Assembly: GCA_045837725.1 (NCBI GenBank)
Contig: JBEWZL010000276.1
Span: 310,001-374,000, forward strand
Direction of reading: 5' to 3'
DNA length: 64,000 bases
Origin: Vermamoeba vermiformis
Lineage: Eukaryota; Tubulinea; Echinamoebida
Made by a program: the position numbers and the translations under genes. Shown here piece after piece: positions 23,177-35,900 of this stretch. The notes below the pieces were generated by a model that was not told the DNA's origin, did not search any database, and was given only the letters and a program-made list of their open reading frames with translations. Within the stretch, counting starts at the first letter, position 1. Each line of letters begins with the position of its first letter.

Positions 23177-24461
23177 ATGGACAACCTACATTTATTTTTA
23201 TCAAAAGCGAAAGATTCGTTTGAAGACAAATCCGCTTCCTCGATCACCGTTGTTATGGGGAACGAAGCGTCCGATATGGACAGTGTCGTTACGTCTGTTA
23301 TTTATGCATTTTTATGTAACCATATTAGTGGCGGTGTCTTCGTTCCAATTCTGTCTATACCAAGCGAAGACCTTAAATTACGAACAGATCAATTCTATTT
23401 ATACGAAAGACTTGGCTTTAATTATAATCTCATACTCGGATTTAGCGAACCATTGGTAAAGGTAATAACTTATTGAAAAATGCATTTTCTTTTTACTTAC
23501 CTCTCCTTAGCGCCTTGAACAACTGCAAGCCGAGGATAAACTTCGATTTATAATCACAGACCACAACGAAATGAAGGGTTATTTTAAGGTAATAAAGTAC
23601 GTCACACTGTCAGTCTCTAAACGAAACAGAAATTTGCTGGCCTTGTCACTGAAGTCATTGATCATCACGTAGACAGTGGCCTTTACACCAACCAGCCCAA
23701 TGTCAAGGTGCAAATAGAAATGGTTGGTTCCGCAACGAGCCTTGTAGCTGGTAAAGGACGAATGACAACTTGCTGCTGCCGTAGTCTAATAACGTTGTAT
23801 TCAAACAGAGAAGATGATTGCACAGGCCAAACAATTGATCACTAAAGAGATCGCAACGTTGTTATTGGCACCGATATTGATTGACACGATCAATTTAGAA
23901 CCCTCGCGCAATCGAGTGACACCAAAAGACTCTGCGGCAGCTAACACACTCTTAGAAATATCACAAGTGAATCAATTAGAGTTCTTCAATCAACTTCAAG
24001 CAGCTAAATTCAACGACGATGCACTTGGCACTGTAGATAAGTTGCGCAAGGACTACAAAGGTGGTCAAGTGGGCAGCTTCAAGTACGGTATCAGTGCAGT
24101 GCTAGCCTCTGTCGAACAATGGCTCGCAAAAGAGCAGCAATTGACGCAACAATTTGACTCGTTCATGAAACAGAACGGCATTGAACTGCTGTTTGCAACA
24201 CTCGCTTACTACGATAAAGAGAACAAGTTCTATCGTGAGCTGATTGTGTATGGACGCGATGGCCAGCAAATCGTGGACAAATTGCCTGCTGAATTCAAGT
24301 TGCGAGCAATGCACAGCGAGGGCACGAAGAGAGCAATTGAACTCAATCATAACGCTGCTCACCCACTGCTCTTTTATCATATTGAAAACATAGACGTCGC
24401 TAGAAAAGTGTTACAGCCTGCGGTTGATCAAGTATTGAAGTCGTTTTCAGCGAACATTTAA
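23177..24461 (+). CDS. DHH-family phosphoesterase, Prune/exopolyphosphatase type
   Basis: Four exons (23177-23461, 23511-23588, 23630-23750, 23809-24461) give 378 residues. Metal-binding motifs are in order: GNEASDMDS, then ITDHNE, then VIDHHVDSG (the DHH motif). A DHHA2 domain occupies the C-terminal half (LLLAPILIDTINL ... RVTPKDSAAANTL). The family hydrolyses short polyphosphates, and some members act on cyclic nucleotides. The start MDNLHLFLSKAK is the usual short N-terminus. The introns are 41-58 nt. Confidence 0.9.
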
Positions 24462-24709
24462 TTGGAGCAAGTTGAAGCTACTTTTCAAAGTTGAATCTTT
24501 AGGACTGCGACCTGGTAGTGTTGGGTGCTAATTACATTGGGCCCAGAATTCTAATAGAAGGCAAAACGCCGAATAAAGAAACGAGTTCCCAGCGGTTATT
24601 CAAATTCGCGCCCTTTTTTTTCACAATTTTTAATTTCGGCGGTTCTTTTGTCATTTTCATTTTACGCCACGATAAACAACACAATACAGTACATATTTAT
24701 CAGTGCATT

Positions 24710-26137
24710 ATGAGAGAGATTATTCAACTCCAAGTAGGTCAATGCGGCAACCAAGTCGCCAACAAGTTTTGGGAGGTTGTTCGCGAAGAGCACGCTTTGG
24801 ATGGGGAAGGACGCTTCACAGGCCAAGATGACATATTAAAAGACCGCCTTAGTGTGTATTTCCAAGAGGCTGACAACGCTCGTTATGTTCCTCGTGCCGT
24901 ACTTGTGGATTTAGGTAAAGACAATGCACGATCTGCCGATAAAATTCAATACTAAAGTTAATAATATGAAGAGCGACTGCTTAAACAAGTACCTAACCTC
25001 AACCATACAGAGCCAGGAACTTTGAGCTCCATCCGCGCTGGACCTTTAGGCCGATTTTATCGTCCTGATAACTACGTGCACGGTCAATCGGGCGCAGGCA
25101 ACAACTGGGCTAAGGGTCACTATACTGAAGGCGCTGAGCTCATCGACTCCGTGCTGGATGTGGTGCGCAAGGAGACCGAGAACTGCGATTGTCTCCAAGG
25201 CTTCCAAATGACGCACTCGCTCGGTGGTGGCACTGGCTCTGGCATGGGCACTTTGCTGCTCGCCAAGTTGCGCGAAGAGTTCCCAGATCGCATGATGTGC
25301 ACTTACTCGGTGATGCCCAGTCCCAAAGCAGACACAGTGGTTGAGCCCTACAACTCCGTGCTGTCCGTGCACCAGTTGATTGAGAACGCAGACTCAGTCA
25401 TCTGTCTCGACAATGAGGCACTCTACGACCTCTGTCACCGCACGCTCAAGGTCGAGGGCTCGTACCCGAACATCAACAACTTGATCTCGCACGTGATGAG
25501 TGACATCACTTGCAGCTTGCGCTTCCCTGGTCAGCTCAACAGTGACCTCCGCAAGTTGGCTGTCAACTTGGTGCCGTTCCCGCGCTTGCACTTCTTCACC
25601 GTGGGCTCTGCACCGCTGACCGCAAAGGGCAGTCGCGAGTTCACTTCACTGACCGTGCCCGAACTCACTGCGCAGATGTTTGAGCCGCGCAATGTGATGG
25701 CTGCTTGTGACCCACGTCGCGGCAAGTACTTGACTGCTAGCTGCTTGTTCCGCGGTAAACTGCCAGCCCGTGAAGTGGACGAGCAGATGATGTTGATTCA
25801 GAACAAGAACTCGGCCTTCTTCGTCGAGTGGATTCCCAACAACATCAAGACCTCCATGTGCGACGTTGCTCCTAAGGGCCTCAACATGAGTGGCACGGTG
25901 ATTGGCAACAGCACCGCCATTCAAGACGTATTCAAGCGCATTGGCGATGCTTTTGCAGCCATGTTCAAGCGCAAGGCATTCTTGCACTGGTACACCGCCG
26001 AGGGCATGGACGAGATGGAGTTCATTGAAGCCGAGTCCAACATGACAGATCTGGTGACTGAATATCAACAGTACCAAGAGGCTAGCATTGAAGAGCCAGC
26101 TGAGGGCGATGCTAACGAAATCGAGGCTGATGAGTAA
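24710..26137 (+). CDS. Beta-tubulin
   Basis: Two exons (24710-24914 and 25011-26137) give 443 residues. The start carries the MREI autoregulation tetrapeptide ([15 protein letters not shown]). The GTP-binding signature [10 protein letters not shown] is intact, and the C-terminus ends in an acidic [11 protein letters not shown] tail. The protein differs from typical beta-tubulin at many otherwise conserved places. These include a one-residue deletion in [12 protein letters not shown] and changes at benzimidazole-site positions 167, 198 and 200 (Y, S and I). It could be a divergent or specialised isotype. Only one intron is present. Confidence 0.95.
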
Positions 26138-26264
26138 GCTCGTGCATTGAGCTGCGGTATTGGTGCGAATTGGAGTGGATCCTCTTCGCGCCTTGTTATA
26201 TAGATGTAATTTTATAAGTGTTAATAGAGTAATATAATAAATACATTTGTTTATTCGGGTGTTA

Positions 26265-28832
26265 TTATTCGAGGTCGTGCAGTGCTTGGAAAGGTGGGCC
26301 TAATTTTTCACAGCGACGTTTGTAAGCTTCAGCGCCGAGCTCTTGGCGATCAGTTTCTAAGGTCATCAATATCTCGCGAATGGTCATAGTCTGGTCCTCA
26401 AGCTGGATCAGAGGGATGTTGTATTGCACGTGGAAGCTGTCAGTGATGCCGAGGTGTTTCATGGCTTTAGATTCAGAACTCGTGGCGAGGACCATCAAAC
26501 GCGTCTTGGGCGGTACTTTGGAGACTAGAGCCGCGTTAGTACTGTTCACGAGTAATGCGTGTACGAGGAACTTACTCAGTGTTAAGAGTGCTTGCAGAGC
26601 TGAGTTCTGATAGAGAGGACCGACACTTGAGTACGAAATGATGCGCTCAATATTGTCGAGAATGATGAGGGCAGTGGGGGAGCGGTACGCGTCGAGAAAG
26701 ACTTTGTTGAGAGTGGAGGCGACGTTAGCTTCCATGCCAATGAGTGTTTCAGGGGAGACGACTTTGATGAAGGGGAACGGACACTGTTTGGTGATGCGCG
26801 CTGCGAAGCCTGTCTTGCCGCAGCCACGTGGTCCTTGAATGAGACACGTGACGAGACGTGTCACAGGACTGCTGGCGACTTGTGTCATGTAGACCTGCAT
26901 CTGATTGAGCAGTGCTTGGTACTCATCGGACCACACGATGAAGGGCTGTGGCATCAGCGTTTGAATGGTGTCGTTGTCCACACCAAACATGGGCTTGACG
27001 TCACTCACTGCCTTGTCAAAGTCAGCACGTGTGACTCGAATCTTGTCTTCGTCCACCACGTGTGACATGTCTTGCAAGCTCGTGTGACGCATCAGCGCGA
27101 AGGACCTGGTCAACTGTCAGAACTACTGCTGATTAGTGGTGAGATCTAGACGTACCAAGCAGCGCGCACAACGTTCTCGAGGTCAGCACCGGAGTAGTTC
27201 TTGGTCACTTTGGCGTAGTCTTCGAGGTGGATCTCGGAGTCCCAGGCCGGTGTGTCGCGCAAGTGTTTGGTGTGCACGCGCAACACTTCCAAACGACCCT
27301 TCTCATCGGGCAGACCGATCTCCAAGTGCAGATCAATGCGTCCTGAACGAATGACTGCCTCGTCAATCAGTTCAATTCTGTTTGTCATGCCGACGAGCAG
27401 CACCTGTGGTCAATGAATCAGTCACGTGATCACACCGCGACACTACAGGCCTATCTCACGTACGTTGTTTATGCTGTCAGTGCCGTCAATCTTGTCGAGC
27501 AGTTGATTCACAATCGTGTCGCCCGTGTTGTTCGTGGATGTGCCTCGCTTGCGACAGATCGCGTCAATTTCGTCGATGATGATCATGTGCAGTTGCGAGT
27601 TCTCTCCTGTGGGAGGGTCAGATCACGCGTCACACTTCCTAATATGGCAATTACCTTTTTGTTTGTACTCCAGTTCAGCCTCGGCAAATAACTCGCGAAT
27701 TTTCTTCTCGGCCTCACCGACCCACTTGTCCAATATCGAAGCGCCGCTCACTTTTTTGATCTTGCAGTTCAACATCTCGCCCAATCGTCGCGCCAGTGTT
27801 GTTTTGCCCGTGCCCGGTGGTCCGTACAGCAACACACCCTTAGTGTGCTTCATTTTGAAGAGGTAATATGTTAGTACTGAGTAGTTATTATTAATAAATA
27901 ACTTACCTTCATCTTGAATTTTTTCACGGTGGTAGAGCTCAACAGTCGCGATGAGAAAGCTTTGCGGAACAAATCGTGGAATTCGCGGCTAAAAATAGCG
28001 TTAGTTGGGTCCATAAATAGCACTACTCACGCACCTCAAGCCACCAATCTCCCACACTTCTGGATCAAAGAACCCTACTTTGATGAGCTGTCGCACGGTC
28101 AGTGAGGTCTATTCCAAATATAGTAATGTCGTTGGTGGCACTTACATTGCGCTTGTCGTTGTCCGGTGCCGCAGCGCCAGTCTCGCTGAGCTGGATGTTC
28201 GAGTCGTAAGAAGCAGTCACCATCAGTTCCGTGTCAGTGTTGAGCACCGCGAATTCGTCGCTCTCAATCTTGCCTGATTTGGACTTGCCGACCACGAGCA
28301 CGGACTTGACGATGACCATAAAGTTCCACTCCTCGTACTTGACTGAGAATTTTTGGTTGGATGTGAATGTGTGTGAAAGGTACTTTTGTTTGAGGTATTC
28401 AGTGAATTTAGTAGTGTCGATGGAGACTTGTTCGGGGCTCTTCTTCTTAATTTTCCAGCTCACTTCCGTAAAAAGCACTGAGGCATCTGGAAAATAAAAT
28501 TTAAATTTCAACTGCCGATTTGAATCGAGTTAAATTTCTAATATTACGAATAGACAATACTTACTGGGGGCTTTGTCGATAATTTCAATCTTGAGTTGCT
28601 CGCCTAAGGAGCAAAAGACGTTGAGGCGCTGCACGGTGTTCATGCCGAGCTGTCCCTCCGCAATGCTGGCATGAGGCTCGTACAAATAGACGAAGAATGA
28701 ATTTTGTCCTAATAGGCGCAAGTATTTGCCTTGCTTCTTCCACGAGATGGCGTCCTTCTCGTTACAATACACCAGGTTTGTATCGTTGAGCGAATTGCTC
28801 GGAATATCAACGATCTTAACTTTAATACTCAT
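26265..28832 (-). CDS. SEC18: NSF/Sec18 AAA ATPase for SNARE disassembly
   Basis: Eight exons (28832-28565, 28486-28146, 28087-28035, 27988-27907, 27847-27655, 27606-27464, 27403-27156, 27105-26265) give 722 residues. The order is N domain, D1 and D2. D1 has Walker A GPPGTGKT, Walker B IIIDEID and the arginine-finger region [19 protein letters not shown]2 has Walker A GPRGCGKT and a weak Walker B ([10 protein letters not shown]), as usual for the low-activity D2 of NSF. I chose the ATG at 28832 because [13 protein letters not shown] begins the N domain. One intron is flanked by near-identical 12-bp repeats. Confidence 0.95.
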
Positions 28833-28993
28833 GTTGTGCTCTAATTGATACGTTACTTCAAATGACGTCAGTTCGTTGCAACGTTTTTGCCAGGTCTTCA
28901 ATTTTCAAATAAATGACGGCGTCAGGTGTTATTTGAACACTTTCTTTCGATTTTGCACAACTAGCCCGCAAGTATCATGATTTACTAGATTTC
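28833..28993. promoter_or_regulatory. Divergent promoter region of NSF and the small membrane-protein gene
   Basis: These 161 bp lie between opposing start codons. The stretch contains ttcaaatgacgtcag, a CRE-like TGACGTCA palindrome at about 28864-28871, which is a plausible bZIP site. Confidence 0.45.
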
Positions 28994-29766
28994 ATGTTTT
29001 CGAGGTGTTATCTATTGTTAGTACTCGTTGGCAGCATCATTACGCTTGGATCTGCTAGCGACGATATTAAAAGGTCCTAAAATTTTAATAAATTAGCCAA
29101 GTCATTGCTAATACAATATATTACGCAGTGATGGTATTTTAGAGCCTGGAAAAATTCTGTATGCGGAGAAAATAATTGAGGATCAGATCAAGCAGTACGA
29201 GCTTGTGAATATGCAGCCAAACGTGCTATATGACATTAGAATATCATATCCTGCTTATGTAAGTGGCTTAGATTTGAAAATATAACTGACATGTGCTGTA
29301 GACACCCGCTGATTTTACGATGAAGATCTTCAAACAAGATTCCTCAGGGCGACAATTACTAAATATAGAAAGTGTCAAATTCCACACTGACGGTCAGGGT
29401 AACATTGAGGTAATGAAATGTTGAATGACACGTGATTGAACTCCTCTCATTAAAATATCTCTCGGCCAGGGCTTTCAATTCAGTGAAACAGAGTCACGTG
29501 CGCGGTACTGGGTGTCAGTGGCCATGAAAGGCACTGCGGTGAGTGTCAATCCGCAGCTCGTGCGCGTAGTCGAGTACAACATTGGTAAGTACACTCGCCG
29601 TGCTGTTCTTGCCCCACTGACCGATCGATCAGTGCTCGAGCCCATCAGCGCAGTGCTGTGGAATGTCGCGAAGATGGTGCTGTTGTTGGCGCTGCTCTTG
29701 GTAGCGCTCAAACTCGCTTGGCCGAGAATCATCGCACTCGTTAGTATTGAACTCAAGCAACAGTAA
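28994..29766 (+). CDS. Small type I membrane protein of the secretory pathway
   Basis: Four exons (28994-29073, 29129-29258, 29302-29409, 29470-29766) give 204 residues. There is an N-terminal signal peptide (CYLLLVLVGSIITLGSAS). A roughly 130-residue beta-rich luminal domain follows (VLYDIRISYPAY, then PADFTMKIF). One transmembrane helix near the end (MVLLLALLLVALKLAW) leaves a short tail. The first donor is GTCCTA, which is unusual. I do not recognise the family. Size and plan suggest an ER-resident accessory protein. Confidence 0.65.
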
Positions 29767-29962
29767 TTGTAAATAAAACAAAGTACTTCTGTCAAATGTG
29801 CAGCTGTGAGGGGTTATATTTAAATTTATCTTAGTTAATTTTATCGTAACCGATTGACGGCTGTCAAAGAATTCTTCGTTGAATTTTAAATTTATGCGAT
29901 TTAAATTTCTAAACTCAAGACCACAATGCGCGCATATATAATAGCACGGTAGAATAGGAAAA

Positions 29963-32900
29963 ATGGCTGGATTAACCCTGGATGCGTTGTTTAAAACGAT
30001 CGAGGAGACGGTTGAATCTCGCGATCTGGATAATTCAAAGCCAGAATTTATCAAGAGGAAGTTATTACAATTAAGCGAGTTACAAACAGCACTCAATAAG
30101 AGAACAGTTGGTCAAGTTTCGAACGAGGCACTTAGAAGGAATATTTCGGAAATTAAAGAAAAAATTATAAAATGCGAGGATGAATTGTGGCTATCATTTT
30201 CAGACGATTATTGCTTAAACGGAGATTTTTCTGATATAATTTCGGTACCTTCAACTTTTACCGCCCCACGCGCCGAATCCACCCTGCCAACCCCTCAAGA
30301 CGAGAGCTTGATGATATTTGGACTACTCGACGAGCTCGATGTGCGCAGCTTGAAATTGCGACTCTACAGACACTTGTCGCAGCTGGCCAATGAACACGCC
30401 ACGCAACACGGCTCACCGCACAACGCTGCGCCCTTGCACAACTGGGCCGTGCGACTCGCGGTGTTCAATCGTCGCAACTCCGCGCTCAATCGCATCAACA
30501 AACAGCTGCAGCGTGTTAAGCGCAAGGTAGATAGCCTGTTCAATAACGGTGGCACTGATTTGCCTTTTTTAGTCATTGAAAGCGTCAAGTCAAGAGCCCA
30601 TGTCACGGTGTCCGCTGATGATTCGTGTGTGCAACAGAGTGTTGACAGCACTGCTCATGCGACACTGCAGCACTGCACAGCAATCGAGCAGCTTCTTGAA
30701 CGATGTACAACAGGTGTTGACGGCGAGTCAAGTGTCATTTGCACCTCACTTTGCGACGCTGTGGAGTGCACTGGACACGAACAGTACTCACGCAAGTGTA
30801 TTCGTGTTGGGACAGTTGTCTTCGATATTGGTACGTGGCTAATGGCATTTAAATTTGTTTTCTCATTCTGTTTCAGCTGTTGTTTGAATCAAGCCCGACT
30901 CAAACACTCATCACCACTGATGTAGCAGTGTCGATCAGTCACGCGTTGTTTAGTTACTTTGTTTCATTGACGCAAGATATCAAAGAGAACATTACGCAGA
31001 TGCTGATCGATGACACTTCACGGCTGTTAATGGAAATGTCACGTGACAGAATGATTCAGCACGAAGATGCAGCGTGGTCTGCGCCACTAAGCGATTGGTT
31101 AACATCGCTGTTGAACAAAGCAGAATTTAGAAGATCAGCGGCGACCTTGCTCATCAATATTTCCTTATATAGAAATTCCCTCACTGATCTTTGTCACGTG
31201 ATAAAGTCGGTAGAGAATCAACAGCCCTCTTCCTGGCTCTTTGAACCCAGCTCACTGGTGCAGATCAACAGAGACTCGTCTGTTTCACGTAAGACTTGCG
31301 TTGATGATCACGTGCCTGGCTAATCACTTTGCAGTTGGGTCGTACGTTCTTGGGCCTGAAGTGCAGATATTGCCACACATCGCTACCGATGGCAATTATT
31401 ATTTCGTGAGAGTCGCGCAAGGTTTCTTCAAGCTCGGCACTGGCGAGGGTGGAACGCATCGCAATTTTGTGTACCATTCAAATTTACAGGCTGGCATCAA
31501 GATGGACGACGGAATAACTCATGCACCTTTGTGCTATTTTAAGAGCAAGGTAGTATGTCTCACTCGCCAACGAGGCCGCAGCGTGTTTATAGTGATCAAT
31601 AGCGAGTCATTGAAAGAGGAAAAGACAATAGAATTGAAAGAAGACTACATTGGCGACAGTGCGCGAGTACTGGCTGATGACGAGCGGATATATGTCATCA
31701 GAGGCGAGACAACAAACACAGCTTCTGAATCGAGTGTGTGGTTGATCATTGACGAATACACACCGAGTGTTGATTGGTCTGCTGTGAGTCACGTGACGCG
31801 AGTCAAGTTGAACGTTACAGGTGACATCGATGAACTAATTGCATCGTCATTTGGCGGTGGTGTGAATGAGCCGTATAGTCCTTCCATGCAGGCACGTGCA
31901 CTTTTTGTTACATTACACCTCTGACGCTGGATTATTAACGTTGTATTTAGATGGACTACCCTGAGACTGTAATGGGCAAGTTCATGTCAATCACTGCCAT
32001 GCCGTCATATCACAGCTTCTCTTTCGAAGAGTTGCGGTGGAATTACCTGCGAAAAACATCGAGTAAGTATCCAATGAACTGTTTTAACCGATCTAATCGC
32101 ATGCAGACATGCTCGGTGTTGAAGAGGATTTAATGAAGCGAATGTTGTTTCATATTCAAGATCATCACTTAATAGTTGCTTTGAGCCTGCAAACAAAGAC
32201 GAAGACCAAAGCAAATGATGCATTTGTATTGACACGTGCATTTTCGCTAAATGACACTACGCCGGGCTCTGAGTGCATTGGCACTCACATATTTGATCGT
32301 ATTGTACCAGTGGATGTTAATCTGCATCCTATCCTGGGTAAGCAGTAGTGTAACATATTAATCACCATCGACTAACTGTCGCAGAAATGGATGGCTTGCA
32401 TCAACTGAACGTGTCTCGAGTCGCTTATTCTACGATGTCAACTCTTCAATCGATGTCAGACCCTAGTTCTGCCATTGCAACGTTTAGATGGATAATGGCG
32501 AACATTAACCAAGAGCTCGAGATGAATTACAACAATTACACGCACCAATTTAACCAATTTGACGATCGCACCTTAGAGCTATTGAATCAGCTGATTCTAC
32601 ATTATACGCAACAGGCATCGACACAGAAGTTAGAGCCATCAACCATCGTTCAGTATTTGCAATTGATTTTGACGCTGTTGCAAGTGCTCAAATCCCGAAT
32701 ATTAATCCGCTGCCGTGTTACCGTGGAGTGGACGGAGGCAACAGTTTCTATTTTAAGAGCTATCAAGAAGAATTTGGAGACACTCGTTGATGGCTTGGTG
32801 TTGCGGAAGTTAGAAGACACACTAGCACGACCTCAAAGCTCAGCTCTCGCGCAAGAAATCAAACGTGAGGCGTGTGAAATACTCACGATCGGATTTGAGA

Positions 32901-35900
32901 TTCTCAATCCGCGCAAGTCTTTTGACGAGGCTCTCACTCACTTGGCGGACATCCTTGCTGTGACTAATCAGCGCGGAGTGAAGAGTGTGACATCAAACCC
33001 TAATTCACCGACTCTTCGCACGACTAAGCCTCTGTTGATCAACTTGATGGCGCGGCGATGGGGAGCGAACTTAACGGACTGGTCTATTCGATGGTTATCG
33101 CAACCTAATTTTGTCGATGTATTGATGACACTAGTGAGCGAGTGCAGTGCAGAAGCCGAGGGATGGACGACAGTAGGTTGGGGCATGGATACTCCACTGT
33201 TTAAAGAGACCTCATCCATGCCTCCACTGCCATTGGCTCTCGTGCGCGGTCTCTTGCCGCTCTTGGCCCTCGAAGACAACGAAAGTGCAGTGACAACCAT
33301 GACACCTGTCACCAAGAGTATCATCAAGAATGCCTGTTCGATTCTCAAATCGGATTGGAATCATCACATCAAACCTTTGGCCAAGCCAGTGACTCCACGA
33401 CCACATCACATCGTGCTGAGTCTGTCCAAACAGAATCTACTCAGCAGATCGTCCCCTGGAACACTCGAGAATGCTTCAAAGAAACCACAAGTCCTAATCG
33501 AAAACAACATAGCGATGCTGAAGCAGACATTTATTGGGACAGTATTGCCCTATCATCTCAATTCATTGGTGTGTTTCTTCGTCTCATCGAAGCAGACAGC
33601 GACGAATTTGGAATATGCGTCTGTCGTGTTGCCATATTTGGTCAAGTTGGCTGGATTATTGGAAAACATTCTCGGTTCAATCAATACGCACGAGAAGATA
33701 TTGGAGCCAGAGTTTTCTGAGGACAGACGTCGCAAATACTCCTGGCTGATCGATTTGCACCACATGGCAATCGATTTGAGCAGCATATTAGGCAAACTGC
33801 TAATTTTGGGCGAGCCTGTAATGGGCGAAGAACGCAAATACAAAGATTGGTTGAAATGCAAACTGTTCTTGGGCGGCCTTCACACGCAATTTGATCACTT
33901 CCAAGTATGTTAATGCCAATAATTATCATTGGAGCTAACACTATGACAGGAAAATTATCGAAAATTCCTAAACGAGCTCATTGCTGACGATCCTAGCGTG
34001 TCCAAATTCTTGCAGTTTATGTTCGCGGGCACTTATCGGCCTCTTGGTGACAAAGGCGGTCCTGAAGTTGACCGTGCCGAGCGTGCAGTCATCGCCACGC
34101 TGTTAAAGCACAATAATGTCGTTGAAGAGGCCTTGCTCATGTCACAAATGGTGGGCAAGATGGAGCCCAAGCAGACCAAGTCCTTGCAGCACATCTGGGA
34201 CAAAGCTTACAAAGTGCGCACGTGGATATTAGAACAGTCGCAAAAGTCCAAGCTCATCACTGCCAGCGAAGAGTAAGTGACATGTGTTCTTGGCGGTTAT
34301 TAATTCAGTCGTAGTCATGTGCGCCATATCAGCGAGTTAGTCACGAAGAAAATGAACTTCTTGCTGCAACTGGCTGCTGCTGCTCCTGGCCCTGCAAACA
34401 GCAGCACTTCGCGAGCGATGAATCGTTCAGCCTCCCACTCAATACTTATCGGTGAAGAGACGGCGTCAAACAAGTCCAAAGTACCTTCTACTCTCAAGGC
34501 ACGCAGTTCGGAGTCGATCACTGTTCCCAAAAACATAATTACCACCTCGAGTGCCACTAAAAGAATTCGCTCGCGATCGGGTCCAGGCTTGTCACTCTCT
34601 TTAGCTTCATTACCCGAGAACGAGGTAAGTGCCATACAAATAATAAGCACTCAACTAATCATGGCAGGTCAATGATGGCATGCAATCACCTTCACCTTCA
34701 GCGTACAATTATTTGAAGCAATCGTTAAAGCGGGAAATTATTCGATCCAAGTCCGAGCGAGTGTTTGATCAGGTACGTCCAGTACACAACTGGTTCTGGG
34801 CTCTTACTTAGTTTCAACAGCATTCCGTTGAGGATGACAAGCAACATCGCTACGAACGAATTAGATACTCTTTCAAGATGTGGCGCAGGCTGAGAGCACG
34901 TTTGAATCAAGAACAAGAGAATTCTCCGCGACAACACGTGCATGAAATATCGGATCTGATCATTTCATTTGCCAAGCAAGACCTCGAGATTGACAAGTTT
35001 TCAGTGATCATGTCCAAACAACGGTCTCGAGCGCAACATCGTGTTACAGGATTTGTGTTCTTGTCCAATCTGTTGGAGGCCTTGCAAAGTCCTGCTCTCA
35101 AGTACTCCATTGTCATGCAGCTCAAAGAGGCCTTGGCCAATCGTGGCGTATGCTACTACTATCTCTCAAAAGTCACAGTACGTAATACATATCGGGTAGA
35201 TTGATGTTCTAAGGCTGAAATAGACGTGTGGCGCTGAACTTACCGAACAGCTCGTGAAAGCTTTTGAGCGCTTCTACGCCCAATTAGTGGCGCTGCTTCG
35301 CTCACAAGATACACCCTCTGCGATGAAGTTGCAACTGCTCATACTTCTCTCGGTGAGATTCCGCGATGACGACCATAACTTCCTGCAAGAAGTTGGCATG
35401 TTTAACGTGCTCATGCGAATGATCACTTCGGCTGTGAAGACACCTGCACCAGTTGAAGCCGAATACAGCATTTCTCCGCGCGAAAAAATTCCAGAAGAAT
35501 CGCGCAAGACACTGCACTACGGCACTTGGCTGCTCGTGCGCATTCTCACTATTGTGTGCATGCGACGCGAGGACCTTCCTAATCAACCAAAGCCCATTGA
35601 TGAACTCCAAAAGCAGATCTTCGAATTGGTGTTTTCACAGATTGAGAAGATGAGTGCTCGCCTGTTCCACGTGCTGCAAGAAGATCAAGTGGGCGTAGAA
35701 CAAGATATTCTGTCCAAATCAGAGTCGCGCAAGAAAGTGGACTTGGAGTCAAGTATCAGCAGCGATGATGAGCTCGACAACAACGCTTTTGGTGGCTTAA
35801 TGTCTCGTCAATCATCTGGCACTCAAATGAATGTAACCGACGGTGATGTGCTGGAGATTGCTGAAGGGGCATGGCTGTGCTATGACTTGGTACTGCTCTT

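Noticed and set aside
22995-23459. ATG-started 154-codon plus-strand frame (MSAAYVAQ...)
   Set aside because: It runs in a different frame from the Prune-like protein across the latter's conserved first exon. The conserved motifs support the ATG at 23177.
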